In this document: positions 34,601-42,438 of the stretch, one piece after another
Layout of the letters: each line of letters opens with the position of its first letter
Numbering within the stretch: position 1 is the stretch's first letter
Source: Polynucleobacter sp. UK-FUSCHL-C3
Lineage (GTDB): Bacteria; Pseudomonadota; Gammaproteobacteria; Burkholderiales; Burkholderiaceae
Assembly (NCBI RefSeq): GCF_040409815.1
Contig: NZ_CP099959.1
Location: 1,426,001 to 1,490,000, forward strand
Direction of reading: 5' to 3'
Length of the DNA stretch: 64,000 bases
Position numbers and translations under genes: made by a program
Notes under the pieces: model-generated
Told to the model about the DNA's origin: nothing
What the model saw: only the letters and a program-made list of their open reading frames with translations
Databases searched by the model: none

Positions 34601-35291
34601 TCTCGCTATCAAAGCCGCTGATCACCAAATCCGTTTGTAAGCCGGTAATACTAAAGTCGTAATTAGCACCTTCGTTATCACCGCTAATAAATAAGGTCCA
34701 TTGGTTATTATCCATCTGAGCCAAGGTTGCGGATACTTGCGTGACCGAGCGCAAATCATTAATCCAATTTTTCAGTGACTCTGCGGTGGGGCTCGTCCCA
34801 ATCGCAGTAATCGCATTTGCCGTTGTGGTTCCGTTCACAGTCTTGCTGCCATTACTGCTGTAGATGGTGCTTCCAACGGTCATCTGAAAACCATTGTTCG
34901 AAGTGGTTCGCAATAGATCAGTAGCACTTGCAAACCCCGTGATGTTGTAAAGCGATCGTTGTGCCACTTGGCTAACATTAACTACATAACTTCCAACGGA
35001 TGCGGTGTTACTCGCGCTTACGTTAAGTACCTTGGTGTTATCGCTTGTTGCACTCGTATTGATATAGGTATTGGGGTTCTCAAATACCTTAACGGCATCG
35101 AGTAATGTCGCTGCCTTTGTCTTAATCGTCCCCAACTCGCTAATCACCAACTCCTTTGATGCAATCTTTTGATTGATGGCATCGAGCGGGCGGTTCTCAG
35201 CACTCATTAAACGCGAGACGATGTCAGCCACATCGACTGCTGCGGTCGATGTACCACTTCCAAATGCGGAACCAATGGATGAAATAGCCAC
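31611..35291 (-). CDS. Giant FliD-type filament cap protein with C-type lectin-like domain
   Basis: 1226 residues with FliD ends: AAVDVADIVSRLMSAENRPL at the N-terminus, and NSANSDKPGTFANSPTSLSF, SLGLDYQLDG and the coiled SSLNKEKDRLEERLNKIQ at the C-terminus, all similar to fliD at 24105-25541. Between them are about 750 extra residues: a duplicated D2-like domain (132-218, 239-320), GDSLTI modules (350-384, 874-946), an adhesin-like strand domain (about 580-635) and a C-type lectin-like domain (about 636-767). No cysteine is seen in the whole protein, as is common in flagellar exported subunits. It has its own sigma28-type promoter. Probably an adhesive filament tip; whether it replaces or mixes with FliD is unknown. 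Confidence 0.92.
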   Translation of the reverse strand: MAISSIGSAFGSGTSTAAVDVADIVSRLMSAENRPLDAINQKIASKELVISELGTIKTKAATLLDAVKVFENPNTYINTSATSDNTKVLNVSASNTASVGSYVVNVSQVAQRSLYNITGFASATDLLRTTSNNGFQMTVGSTIYSSNGSKTVNGTTTANAITAIGTSPTAESLKNWINDLRSVTQVSATLAQMDNNQWTLFISGDNEGANYDFSITGLQTDLVISGFDSENDVLSLDATNGFQLTHDGITYKTRGAGANVSAITGTGSNGAILLKDIKTWIENLSSTSNLNLIPSIELNGDLLIAQGTGNGSVINVSGINASVTSVNSDPLPLIASTQRQRTESALFTFSNLKTGDSLTIAGLTMTAKQDLTSSQAATAFNTMRDGVLPNIVSSLVDGNRSDAVTGQATIEISNVVLPTAYGTYKLTSLGSVLTMTKYVDNVATNSSSIQIITSGTSNSGANPPTVLFQSALNGQTNLSFGALGSFRVNTVLAATSAETATEIASKILNAIDSAGQVTANAWVSVPNADWANTAKTNLSATDATVMKAVITTTGNTLIRIAASTTASLGAVTGYTGLTGMDDGLVTEMAFIGTAAQLSAALKTLEAKSPDGLGKVAVHIVPSNISVRVDSVTGGISYYKAVTSVATWTNARTIAKSSTHQITTVNGTLTGYLSNVTSAAETAFLAAKLPAGNRDYWIGGSDLTLEGTWRWADGPEANQVISYSNWASGQPNNRSNEDFAEINGSAYSSKWNDDRAANTGNFYVEYNVAANSTLLRRELSLPSPGVVIISNNTDPNVVSALNYANFSGAVSGYTTGINGSQLTFTSTQLLTDISPNIAYSFTPASGSSTNFAAPVITEGGDYALATALLALPTHGLNQGDSVTVGGLRFTASRAASSAEIASAFANLANGASTGSGTAYGSYSGAISGFSSGAVVNTNQVLFTQIDSGTANSIASLANIASSTNIALVIAGTGLTVDKFTTAQDATFTVDDKSYTKTTNTVGDVISGLTLQLTGDAGIANVSVVLGEDKSEVSIKSFMTAYNDLIKATNTMNANSANSDKPGTFANSPTSLSFISDIKRKVADGATYNIGKTDSAGRPYTMSLSSLGLDYQLDGTLSYSATSLASAKSQGLRDKLLSGLRIGYSSSTDNLADLLKSQMSSIGVLTNQTSSGAESLSSLNKEKDRLEERLNKIQAGYIAQYSNLNKLLFQLNSTSQSLTSALDGLKNA
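32991..33386 (-). other. C-type lectin-like domain inside the giant FliD
   Basis: Ordered hallmarks: WTNARTIAKSS, GYLSNVTSAAETAFLAAKL, YWIGGSD, EGTWRWADG, YSNWASGQPNN, NEDFAEIN, KWNDD, FYVEYN. The QPN, ED and WND residues correspond to the calcium/sugar site of classical C-type lectins. The disulfide cysteines are absent. Confidence 0.85.
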
Positions 35292-35360
35292 GTTTTTTGA
35301 AATTCCTAATGCTGTTCGTCATGAAATGCTCTATTTTTTAAGAGCACTTCTCCATAACTG

Positions 35361-35388
35361 CTAACGGCTTAATTGAGACGGGGGCTTA
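35361..35388 (-). promoter_or_regulatory. Sigma28 (FliA)-type promoter of the giant fliD
   Basis: Minus strand TAAG-N16-GCCGTTAG, same spacing and nearly the same boxes as before fliC, ending 69 bases before the ATG. Confidence 0.6.
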
Positions 35389-35608
35389 ATCGTCTTTTTT
35401 CAGGGGAAAATAGGGCTCTAAACCCTTTTACTTAGCAATTTCCCTAACAAAATCACCATCTTGTCGGCAATTATTGCCTAAGTTGTTTACATTTTGCCGG
35501 CATATGGGTATATTTAGGGCAAATTTTGCATTTATTGCTAGATTTAGTACTTTTTTTAGTTTTTTGGGTCTATTTATTGATTAATTTAAGGGTTAATACC
35601 TATATTTT
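35389..35608. other. AT-rich divergent intergenic region before flhA
   Basis: The whole gap between the giant fliD and flhA (35292-35608) is 317 bases. The left part holds the sigma28-type box. The right part is AT-rich with several TTGCC/GGCAA half sites (35464-35550), but I find no convincing sigma54 or sigma28 promoter for flhA. Confidence 0.5.
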
Positions 35609-37702
35609 ATGAATATATTGGGTATAGAAACAGCAAAGCTACCAAGTCCATCTGCCCAGGGCGCTATACCCATCCTCGTTTTACTCGTATTAGTCATGAT
35701 GCTGGTGCCGTTACCAGCTGTTTTGTTAGACGTTCTCTTTACCTTCAATATTGCCTTATCGATCATCGTTCTGTTTACGGCGATCAATATCAAGACCTTT
35801 AAAGACTTCGTTGCCTTCCCAACGGTTCTACTGCTCACCACCCTCTTACGCTTATCGTTAAACGTCGCATCAACCCGCGTGGTCTTGATGGATGGTCACG
35901 AAGGTACTGATGCAGCCGGTAAGGTGATCGAAGCCTTTGGTGTGTTCTTAATTGGTGGCAACTTTGCTGTTGGTATCGTGATCTTTATTGTGATCACCAT
36001 CATTAACTTTGTCGTGATCACCAAAGGCTCTGGACGTGTGGCTGAAGTATCCGCCCGTTTTGCTTTGGACTCGATGCCTGGTAAGCAAATGGCAATTGAT
36101 GCGGATCTGAATGCAGGAATTATTCAGCAAAGCGAAGCGAAGGCACGGCGTGCGGATGTAGCGCAAGAAGCAGATTTCTTTGGTTCCATGGACGGTGCTT
36201 CGAAGTTTGTGCGCGGGGACGCGATTGCCGGCATCATGATTTTGGTAATCAACCTCGTTGGCGGTGTCATGGTTGGTGTACTCCAACACGACATGGCCTT
36301 TGGCAAAGCCCTCTCAGTATTTGCTTCGCTCACCATTGGTGATGGCTTGGTGGCACAGATTCCTGCACTCATCATCTCGACTGCTGCCGGTATCTTGGTA
36401 ACGCGCGTTGCGACCGAAGATGATTTCTCGGGTCAGGTATCCAAACAGTTTCAGGCTAATAGCAATGCGCTAGCGGTGGTTGCTGGCGTACTCGGTGTGC
36501 TGGGTGTGATCCCTGGCATGCCCCACTTTATCTTTATCGCCTTTGCGATCCTATTTGGAGGGCTCGCGTATCTCGCGCATCAAAACACCATCAAGAAAGA
36601 AGCGGCGGCGGCAGTCGCCGCCAAGGCAGCGCCCACCGGTAGTGAAGAGTTGGAGTGGAAAGACGTGCCGATTGTGGAGCCACTCTGTTTGGAGTTGGCC
36701 TACCGTTTAATACCGCTGGTGGATCGCGGTGATGAGAGCGATCTTATCAAACGCATTAAGGCTATACGACGTAAGTTTGTGAGTGAAGTGGGTTTCTTAA
36801 TTCCTTCTGTACACATTCGGGATAACTTACAACTGCCTGCTGAGAACTACCGGGTCTTACTCTACGGTGCTGAAGTAGGTCGTGGTCAATGCTTACCCGA
36901 TCGCCTCTTGGCGATTCAGCCTGCGGGCACCGAAGTGATTAGTGGTATTGCTGTGAAGGATCCAACCTTTGGTATGCCAGCGGTGTGGATTGAACGCAAT
37001 CAACGCGATGATGCGATTACCAAGGGCTGCACCGTGGTGGAACCAGCAGTGGTTTTAGCGACTCACCTGGATCATTTGATTCGTCAACACTCCAGCGAGT
37101 TACTTGGTCGTCAAGAAACCCAAGATCTCTTAGATCACTTCAAGATGAGCTATCCGAAGTTGGTAGAAGATGTGATTCCGAAGGTGGTGAGTGTTGCTAA
37201 CTTGCAGCGTATCTTGCAAATGCTCCTTGATGAGGATGTGCCGATCAAAGATTTGCGCACGATTATTGAAGTCGCTAGCGAGCATCCTGACAAATTGAGT
37301 AACCCGATCGAGGTGATGCCTTTCATTCGCTACGCTCTACGGCGCACGATTGTGCAAGAGACCTTGGGCGAAGGCCCAAGCTTCCAGGTCTTAGGAATTC
37401 AACCCGAGTTTGAGCGCTTAATTGAGCAATCGATCGGTGCTGGCGCGGTGGCGCCCGATGGCGTAATTGAGCCGTCTCTCGCACGTCTTTTTGGCGAAGA
37501 GGTCATTAAGGGCGTGCAAGAGATGGAAGCCAATAATTTACCCCCTGTGATTGTGAGTGGGACCCGTACCCGCATGACCTTTGCCAAGATTGCCAAGCGG
37601 GTTTGCCCCCAAGCAATCGTTCTGGCCTTGGGCGAACTCCCTCCCAGCGCCAACCTGAGCTTTTACCGAGTAATATGTAGTCAGGCAGGCCAAACCAACT
37701 AA
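35609..37702 (+). CDS. flhA: Flagellar export gate protein FlhA
   Basis: Large export-gate protein: N-terminal membrane half (about residues 15-330), the FHIPEP-family signature RFALDSMPGKQMAIDADL, then a cytoplasmic platform with VIPKVVSVANLQRILQMLL and a conserved end. 697 residues, full length. First of the plus-strand flhA-flhF-flhG-fliA run. Weak ribosome site. Confidence 0.97.
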   Translation: MNILGIETAKLPSPSAQGAIPILVLLVLVMMLVPLPAVLLDVLFTFNIALSIIVLFTAINIKTFKDFVAFPTVLLLTTLLRLSLNVASTRVVLMDGHEGTDAAGKVIEAFGVFLIGGNFAVGIVIFIVITIINFVVITKGSGRVAEVSARFALDSMPGKQMAIDADLNAGIIQQSEAKARRADVAQEADFFGSMDGASKFVRGDAIAGIMILVINLVGGVMVGVLQHDMAFGKALSVFASLTIGDGLVAQIPALIISTAAGILVTRVATEDDFSGQVSKQFQANSNALAVVAGVLGVLGVIPGMPHFIFIAFAILFGGLAYLAHQNTIKKEAAAAVAAKAAPTGSEELEWKDVPIVEPLCLELAYRLIPLVDRGDESDLIKRIKAIRRKFVSEVGFLIPSVHIRDNLQLPAENYRVLLYGAEVGRGQCLPDRLLAIQPAGTEVISGIAVKDPTFGMPAVWIERNQRDDAITKGCTVVEPAVVLATHLDHLIRQHSSELLGRQETQDLLDHFKMSYPKLVEDVIPKVVSVANLQRILQMLLDEDVPIKDLRTIIEVASEHPDKLSNPIEVMPFIRYALRRTIVQETLGEGPSFQVLGIQPEFERLIEQSIGAGAVAPDGVIEPSLARLFGEEVIKGVQEMEANNLPPVIVSGTRTRMTFAKIAKRVCPQAIVLALGELPPSANLSFYRVICSQAGQTN

Positions 37703-37725
37703 AATCCCTGTATAACGGAGTTCAT

Positions 37726-39228
37726 ATGGGTCCCCAAAAATTTACCGCCTTAAATACTGCAGAAGCCTTAAAAAAGGTGCGTCTGGAGATGGGTGCCGAC
37801 GCCATGATTTTGTCGACAAGCGATACCAAAAATGGGGTGGAGATTGTTGCCATTACCCCTGAAGACTTAGCGAATCTTTCTTCGGCAGCTGACCCCACAA
37901 ATAAAGTAAGTCGTCCACGGCAGCTCGATCCTGAAGTGGAGATCGCACCCACCTTTAGTAGCAATCCTCGCTTGGGTCGTGACCTAGGCAGTCGTGCTAG
38001 CCCAAAACCGGTCAACCTTGCCTCCAATGAAAACACGGGTGGCTTTAAGAAGGTAGAGTTTCCGAAGATTTCCTCAACCAGCCTAAACTCCGACACCTTT
38101 AAACCAAGCTTCTTTGAGTCCTCCCAGCGAGTGCCTGCCAGTGAAGCCCGGTTTGTGGGAGATGGCGATAGTGATATTGCACCGCGTAGAAAACCAGTCA
38201 ATGGAAACCATACTGAGTCAGCAGCGGCTCCCAAGAGCATTGCGGAGTTAGCTAACTCACCACGGGTCGAGAAACTCCTCACTGAAATTAGTGAAGTAAA
38301 GAACTTATTGCAGTCGCATGTGGCAGGTAACTTCTGGGGTAACTTACAGCAAGAGAAAACCCACCTCACTGAGGTGATTAAGCATCTTCTTAATACTGGG
38401 TTCTCCCCACAGCTCTGTGCTGACATTACTCGCAAACTGCCAGAGACTTCTGATCTCTCAACCCTCTTGCAAAGTGCGCGCGATCAAATTAAAGAGATGG
38501 TTAAAACGGTGGATGCCTTTGCTATGTTTGATAAAGGTGGCGTCTTTGCTTTCATTGGTCCTACTGGGGTTGGTAAGACCACTACGGTAGCCAAAATTGC
38601 AGCACGCTGTGTCTTGCGCTATGGTCGCAATCAGGTCACCTTACTCACAACCGATACCTATCGTATTGGTGCGCAAGAGCAACTCAAGGTCTTTGCCAAG
38701 ATCTTGGGATTAACCGTAACCTCCCTCCGTGATGGCGAGGATCTTTCTTCTAAGTTAAAAGAGCTCTCGGGTCGCAAAATTGTGTTGCTCGATACCGCAG
38801 GTGTGAGCCAACGCGACACTCTGATGCTTGAGCAATCCAAAACCTTGCAAGATGGCTCCCAAAGCGCAGTGCGAATCTTAGTGATGAGCTCCACCACCGA
38901 TTTGCGTACCCAAGAAGAGGTCATCAAATTACATAATCAAGCTGCCCAAAGTAATGGGGTAGGCAAGATTGAGGCGGCAGTGATCACCAAGATCGATGAA
39001 GCAGCGCATATTGCTCCAGTGGTCGATAGCATTATTCGGCATGACATGCCCCTACTCTTTATCTCCAATGGCCAACGTGTCCCAGAAGACTTAAGTTTGC
39101 CGGATTTAGATTACTTGAGTCATCGCGCCATCCAAGCGCGGGCGTTCTCCGATGATCTGTCCTACAGCGATGAGCAGATCCCAGCGATCTTCTCCAATAA
39201 TTTAGGTGACTGGATCAAAACCTCCTAA
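37726..39228 (+). CDS. flhF: Flagellar SRP-type GTPase FlhF
   Basis: Controls flagellar placement and number. N-terminal B domain (LNTAEALKKVRLEMGADAMI), variable linker, then the SRP GTPase with G1 GPTGVGKTTT near residue 280, TDTYRIGAQEQL, G3 VLLDTAG and a C-terminal AVITKIDE. The last base overlaps the next start. Confidence 0.95.
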   Translation: MGPQKFTALNTAEALKKVRLEMGADAMILSTSDTKNGVEIVAITPEDLANLSSAADPTNKVSRPRQLDPEVEIAPTFSSNPRLGRDLGSRASPKPVNLASNENTGGFKKVEFPKISSTSLNSDTFKPSFFESSQRVPASEARFVGDGDSDIAPRRKPVNGNHTESAAAPKSIAELANSPRVEKLLTEISEVKNLLQSHVAGNFWGNLQQEKTHLTEVIKHLLNTGFSPQLCADITRKLPETSDLSTLLQSARDQIKEMVKTVDAFAMFDKGGVFAFIGPTGVGKTTTVAKIAARCVLRYGRNQVTLLTTDTYRIGAQEQLKVFAKILGLTVTSLRDGEDLSSKLKELSGRKIVLLDTAGVSQRDTLMLEQSKTLQDGSQSAVRILVMSSTTDLRTQEEVIKLHNQAAQSNGVGKIEAAVITKIDEAAHIAPVVDSIIRHDMPLLFISNGQRVPEDLSLPDLDYLSHRAIQARAFSDDLSYSDEQIPAIFSNNLGDWIKTS

Positions 39229-40046
39229 TGGCTGAGAGCGTTGCACAACCTGGGGTTGATCAAGCAGAGGGTCTGCGCACTATTTTTGGGGCAGAGTCTA
39301 GCTGTGTCGTTTGCCTAGCAAGCGCTCTGGATGCCGATACCACCATTCATTTAGGCCATGGCACTGCCCATGCACTGAAGAACGCTGGGCACAAAACTTT
39401 ATTGGTTGATGAGTTTGGGCTCTCCGAGCGCAGAACCATGTCGGGGTTTTTATACCCCACCCGCTACGACTTAGCCCAAGCGTTTAGTAATGGGGTTGAT
39501 CTACTTAAAGTGGTGCGCAATATTGATGATCATTTTTGGTATGCCACCGCAGCCAAAATTCGGTCCCAGAATGATCGACGCCAAATCAAATTACCCACCC
39601 TTGATGAGCGCCTCTTACATGCAGGCTTGAGTATTGATTACATCTTGCTTCCTACCAACGATCCCAATGCCAATGTCCTGTCTTTTTATGGCAAGCAGAT
39701 CAAACGCTTTGTGGTGAGCTCACCCGATCACAAGTCCTTAAGCCGTGCTTTAGCGATGGTGCGTGAGATGTCGGTCTTGCAAAGCGATGAAAGTTACCCG
39801 GTCTTAATTATTGGTGGGGCATCTGAAGAAGAGGGGCAAGCGGCTTTTCAGAAACTAGCCGATGCTTCGCAATCGGCTCTGCGCCAAGCCTTGCACTTTG
39901 CAGGTTGGGTGAAAGCGTTTATGGCAAGTCGGATTGTGGTTGACCCGGAAGATAATGAGATTAGTGTACCGGTTGCAGGCCCTGTCAGCGAGTTTGTCTT
40001 GCCAGTGGATTTCTTTAAAACGATTTCTGCAAAAATTACTGCGTAG
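39228..40046 (+). CDS. FlhG/FleN-like protein lacking the Walker A loop
   Basis: Occupies the flhG position directly after flhF (1-base overlap) and before fliA, and keeps the MinD-like layout: first strand VVCLASAL, helix GHGTAHALKNAGHKTLLVDE, then a switch-like FGLSERRTMSGFLYP. The deviant P-loop (GKGGVGKT) expected at residues about 30-38 is replaced by SALDADTTIH, so ATP binding is unlikely. 272 residues, full-length in the family. Probably a degenerate or non-ATPase FlhG that may still bind FlhF or other partners. Confidence 0.75.
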   Translation: MAESVAQPGVDQAEGLRTIFGAESSCVVCLASALDADTTIHLGHGTAHALKNAGHKTLLVDEFGLSERRTMSGFLYPTRYDLAQAFSNGVDLLKVVRNIDDHFWYATAAKIRSQNDRRQIKLPTLDERLLHAGLSIDYILLPTNDPNANVLSFYGKQIKRFVVSSPDHKSLSRALAMVREMSVLQSDESYPVLIIGGASEEEGQAAFQKLADASQSALRQALHFAGWVKAFMASRIVVDPEDNEISVPVAGPVSEFVLPVDFFKTISAKITA

Positions 40047-40098
40047 TTCTTTATTTCTGTTCTATTATTTTTGTTTTGTTTCCTCTGAATTGATCTGA

Positions 40099-40794
40099 AT
40101 GCCCCCTCGCAATCCCGTTGCTTACCAGGCGCTTGACCTCAACGACGCCATCACCGAGCATTTGCCCCTGGTAAAGCGGATTGCCTATCAAATTGCCTCG
40201 CGTCTGCCTCCCAATGTGGAACTCGATGATTTGGTCCAAGAGGGTTTAACCGGTTTACTTGATGCTCTAAAGCGTTACGAACCACAACCTAACCTTAATT
40301 TCGAGGTCTATGCGCGCACCCGTATTCGGGGTGCAATCTATGATGCGTGTCGGCGCAATGACATCTTGCCGCGCAACCAACGTGATGGTCTTGTTAATTT
40401 AGAGAAAACCACTCGCTCCTTGGAGCAAAAACTAGGGCGCCACCCCTCCGAGATTGAGATCGCCGATGCCTGCGAGATTAGCCTTGATGAGTATCACGCG
40501 GTAATGGGCACCATGGTCAATTTGATGCCGTTAGATGATTTATCCGAAGACATGCTCCCCGCCGATATGGATTCGGATCCGATGCAAGCTGCCTCAATGC
40601 GTCAGTTTGCCGATCGCATTGCCACTATTTTGGAGAGCCTGCCAGAAAACGAGCGCTTAGTCATGGCCTTGCATTACCAAGAAGATTTGTCCTACCGAGA
40701 AATTGCCCAGGTCATGAACCTCACTGCAGGGCGCATTAGCCAGATCCACACCCAAGGCATGATCCGGATTCGGGCGAAGTTAAAAATCGCTTAA
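40099..40794 (+). CDS. fliA: Flagellar sigma factor FliA (sigma28)
   Basis: Directs late flagellar transcription. Region 2 (LPLVKRIAYQIASRLPPNVE, DDLVQEGLTGLLDAL, YARTRIRGAIYD), region 3 and region 4 (LPENERLVMALHYQEDLSYREIAQ, LTAGRISQIHTQGM) are complete. 231 residues. Likely targets are the GCCGTTA boxes. Its antagonist flgM lies on the opposite strand nearby. Confidence 0.97.
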   Translation: MPPRNPVAYQALDLNDAITEHLPLVKRIAYQIASRLPPNVELDDLVQEGLTGLLDALKRYEPQPNLNFEVYARTRIRGAIYDACRRNDILPRNQRDGLVNLEKTTRSLEQKLGRHPSEIEIADACEISLDEYHAVMGTMVNLMPLDDLSEDMLPADMDSDPMQAASMRQFADRIATILESLPENERLVMALHYQEDLSYREIAQVMNLTAGRISQIHTQGMIRIRAKLKIA

Positions 40795-40801
40795 GGTTTA
40801 C

Positions 40802-41194
40802 CTAAACTTTACGAGACAGTACCCCGCCTACGGCGCCGGGCACTTCGCCATCGCTGCCATAGGTTGCCCCAGGAGCTTGTTGGGCAATGAAGGATTGCAT
40901 CGCGGCGCTGCGCTGCATCGCCAATCGAATGAGGTCTCCATTGATTTGATGATCAACCGAAGCCTGGTCTAAAAGACCATGCAAGATCTGCTTTTGTTCT
41001 TCGGGATATTGGTTGATATCGGATTTCAGTTTCTCAGGACCATCAGGGTAGCCATTGATTAACTCAAGCGCCACGCGTGTTTGCTCCAGTGCCTCGGGTA
41101 AGGCGTCCATATTATTGGTCTCTAAGGTCTGTCGCAACTTAGCAACGGCACTAGCAATTTGTTCAAGTAGCGTCTTTAGTTCAGCAAAGGTCAT
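40802..41194 (-). CDS. flgN: Flagellar export chaperone FlgN
   Basis: Chaperone for hook-filament junction proteins. 130 residues, helical, with the FlgN-type N-terminus FAELKTLLEQIASAVAKLRQ and an acidic/Asn middle. Follows flgM on the same strand and converges on fliA with an 8-base gap. Confidence 0.8.
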   Translation of the reverse strand: MTFAELKTLLEQIASAVAKLRQTLETNNMDALPEALEQTRVALELINGYPDGPEKLKSDINQYPEEQKQILHGLLDQASVDHQINGDLIRLAMQRSAAMQSFIAQQAPGATYGSDGEVPGAVGGVLSRKV

Positions 41195-41273
41195 GGCGTA
41201 ATGGTATTAGTTTTGCAATGCATGCAAGCATACGCTAAGGCTTCTGGGCCTTCAAGTCTTGGGGTGTTGGGTC

Positions 41274-41606
41274 TTACTTGGAACGGACTTTACTGCCAAG
41301 GGCAGCAATCGTGTCACCAAGCATGCCATTAGCAATCTTTTGGTAATCGATTTCAAACTCACCAGAGTCGATCTTTGCCCGAATCTTATCTAAGAGAAGC
41401 TTATCGGTAGCGGTCTTATCGGTTTTGAGTTCTTCTTTAATCTCGGCTAATTTTGCAGTCAGGCTGATATCCAGACTAACGGCTGGGCCTTTTAAGGCGG
41501 CAGCTTTGGGGTCGGCCGCAGCAGGCAATGGAGGTTTTTGGGCGACATCTACCCTGCCAGGCTCTTTGCCAGACGGAATCAGCGGTGTACTGTCGTTAAT
41601 CTTCAT
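41274..41606 (-). CDS. flgM: Anti-sigma28 factor FlgM
   Basis: Binds FliA until hook completion, then is exported. 110 residues; disordered Pro/Ala N-terminal half and the conserved helical C-terminus DKIRAKIDSGEFEIDYQKIA followed by NGML. Lies between flgA and flgN, the standard order. Confidence 0.9.
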   Translation of the reverse strand: MKINDSTPLIPSGKEPGRVDVAQKPPLPAAADPKAAALKGPAVSLDISLTAKLAEIKEELKTDKTATDKLLLDKIRAKIDSGEFEIDYQKIANGMLGDTIAALGSKVRSK

Positions 41607-41658
41607 CGTTATCCCTTATTACTGCATTGACCTCAATTGACTGCTTGTACCCTACACT

Positions 41659-42438
41659 TTAACGGTCTAGGGTCATTTCAACAACTCCAGGCCGGATTAC
41701 CTTGCCCTGAAGCACTTGTCCATCGTTTAGCCTAACCCGAACCATATCATTAATCATGCCTTGGGTTTGGGCGGTTCCCGAACCGGTTACCTGAAAATCC
41801 CGCCCCTTCAAAAGGATGGTTACAGGATCTCCTACCTTGATAACGGCAGTTTCTCGTAAATCGTTTAGCCCAATCGGCATCCCCATTTGGATGGGGCGGG
41901 TTAAGACCCGATCGTCAGCCTCTTTTGGGGTCCGGATGACGTCATCGGGGACGCTGGTGAGGTCACCATTAATAATCCGCATATCCGAGCTAGAGAGCCG
42001 ATTGCCGGGCTGTAAATAGCGGGTAGAGACCACATAGTCCCCGTAGACCCGGATCATCAGGGGGATGTTGTAAAGCCAAGCGGCCTTTAGGCAGCGCACC
42101 TGCACTAGGCTTCGACCCCATAGGCGCACATTGGGGGCCGAGAGAACCTCAATCGAGCCACCTTGGCAGCTTGGCAGGTTCATGGAAGGGTCTAAAAAGT
42201 CGACCTCGGTCCTAAAACCTAAGACGGTTGGGCTTTTTTGAATAAAACGGCGAATATTGTTTTGTACCTCCAGCGGGATGCCAGGGGCTTGAAGAGCCTG
42301 ATTTGGGGTGGTATTAACTTGGTTTTGGGGCTGCGCTTGGGGCTGTATTTGGGCCTGATTTTGAGCATGAACCGGGCTAAGCCAGACGAGCCCCAAGAGG
42401 ATCAAAAAACTGAGTCGCAGGGAGCAAACGCTACTCAT
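41659..42438 (-). CDS. flgA: Flagellar P-ring assembly chaperone FlgA
   Basis: Periplasmic chaperone for FlgI. A signal peptide (LSFLILLGLVWLSPVHA) and Gln/Asn/Pro-rich linker precede the SAF-type domain (RYLQPGNRLSSSDMRI) and C-terminal domain (GDPVTILLKGRDFQVTGSGT, DGQVLQGKVIRPGVV). The start overlaps the stop of the CheA-like gene (ATGA), so flgA is translated with that operon. Confidence 0.93.
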   Translation of the reverse strand: MSSVCSLRLSFLILLGLVWLSPVHAQNQAQIQPQAQPQNQVNTTPNQALQAPGIPLEVQNNIRRFIQKSPTVLGFRTEVDFLDPSMNLPSCQGGSIEVLSAPNVRLWGRSLVQVRCLKAAWLYNIPLMIRVYGDYVVSTRYLQPGNRLSSSDMRIINGDLTSVPDDVIRTPKEADDRVLTRPIQMGMPIGLNDLRETAVIKVGDPVTILLKGRDFQVTGSGTAQTQGMINDMVRVRLNDGQVLQGKVIRPGVVEMTLDR

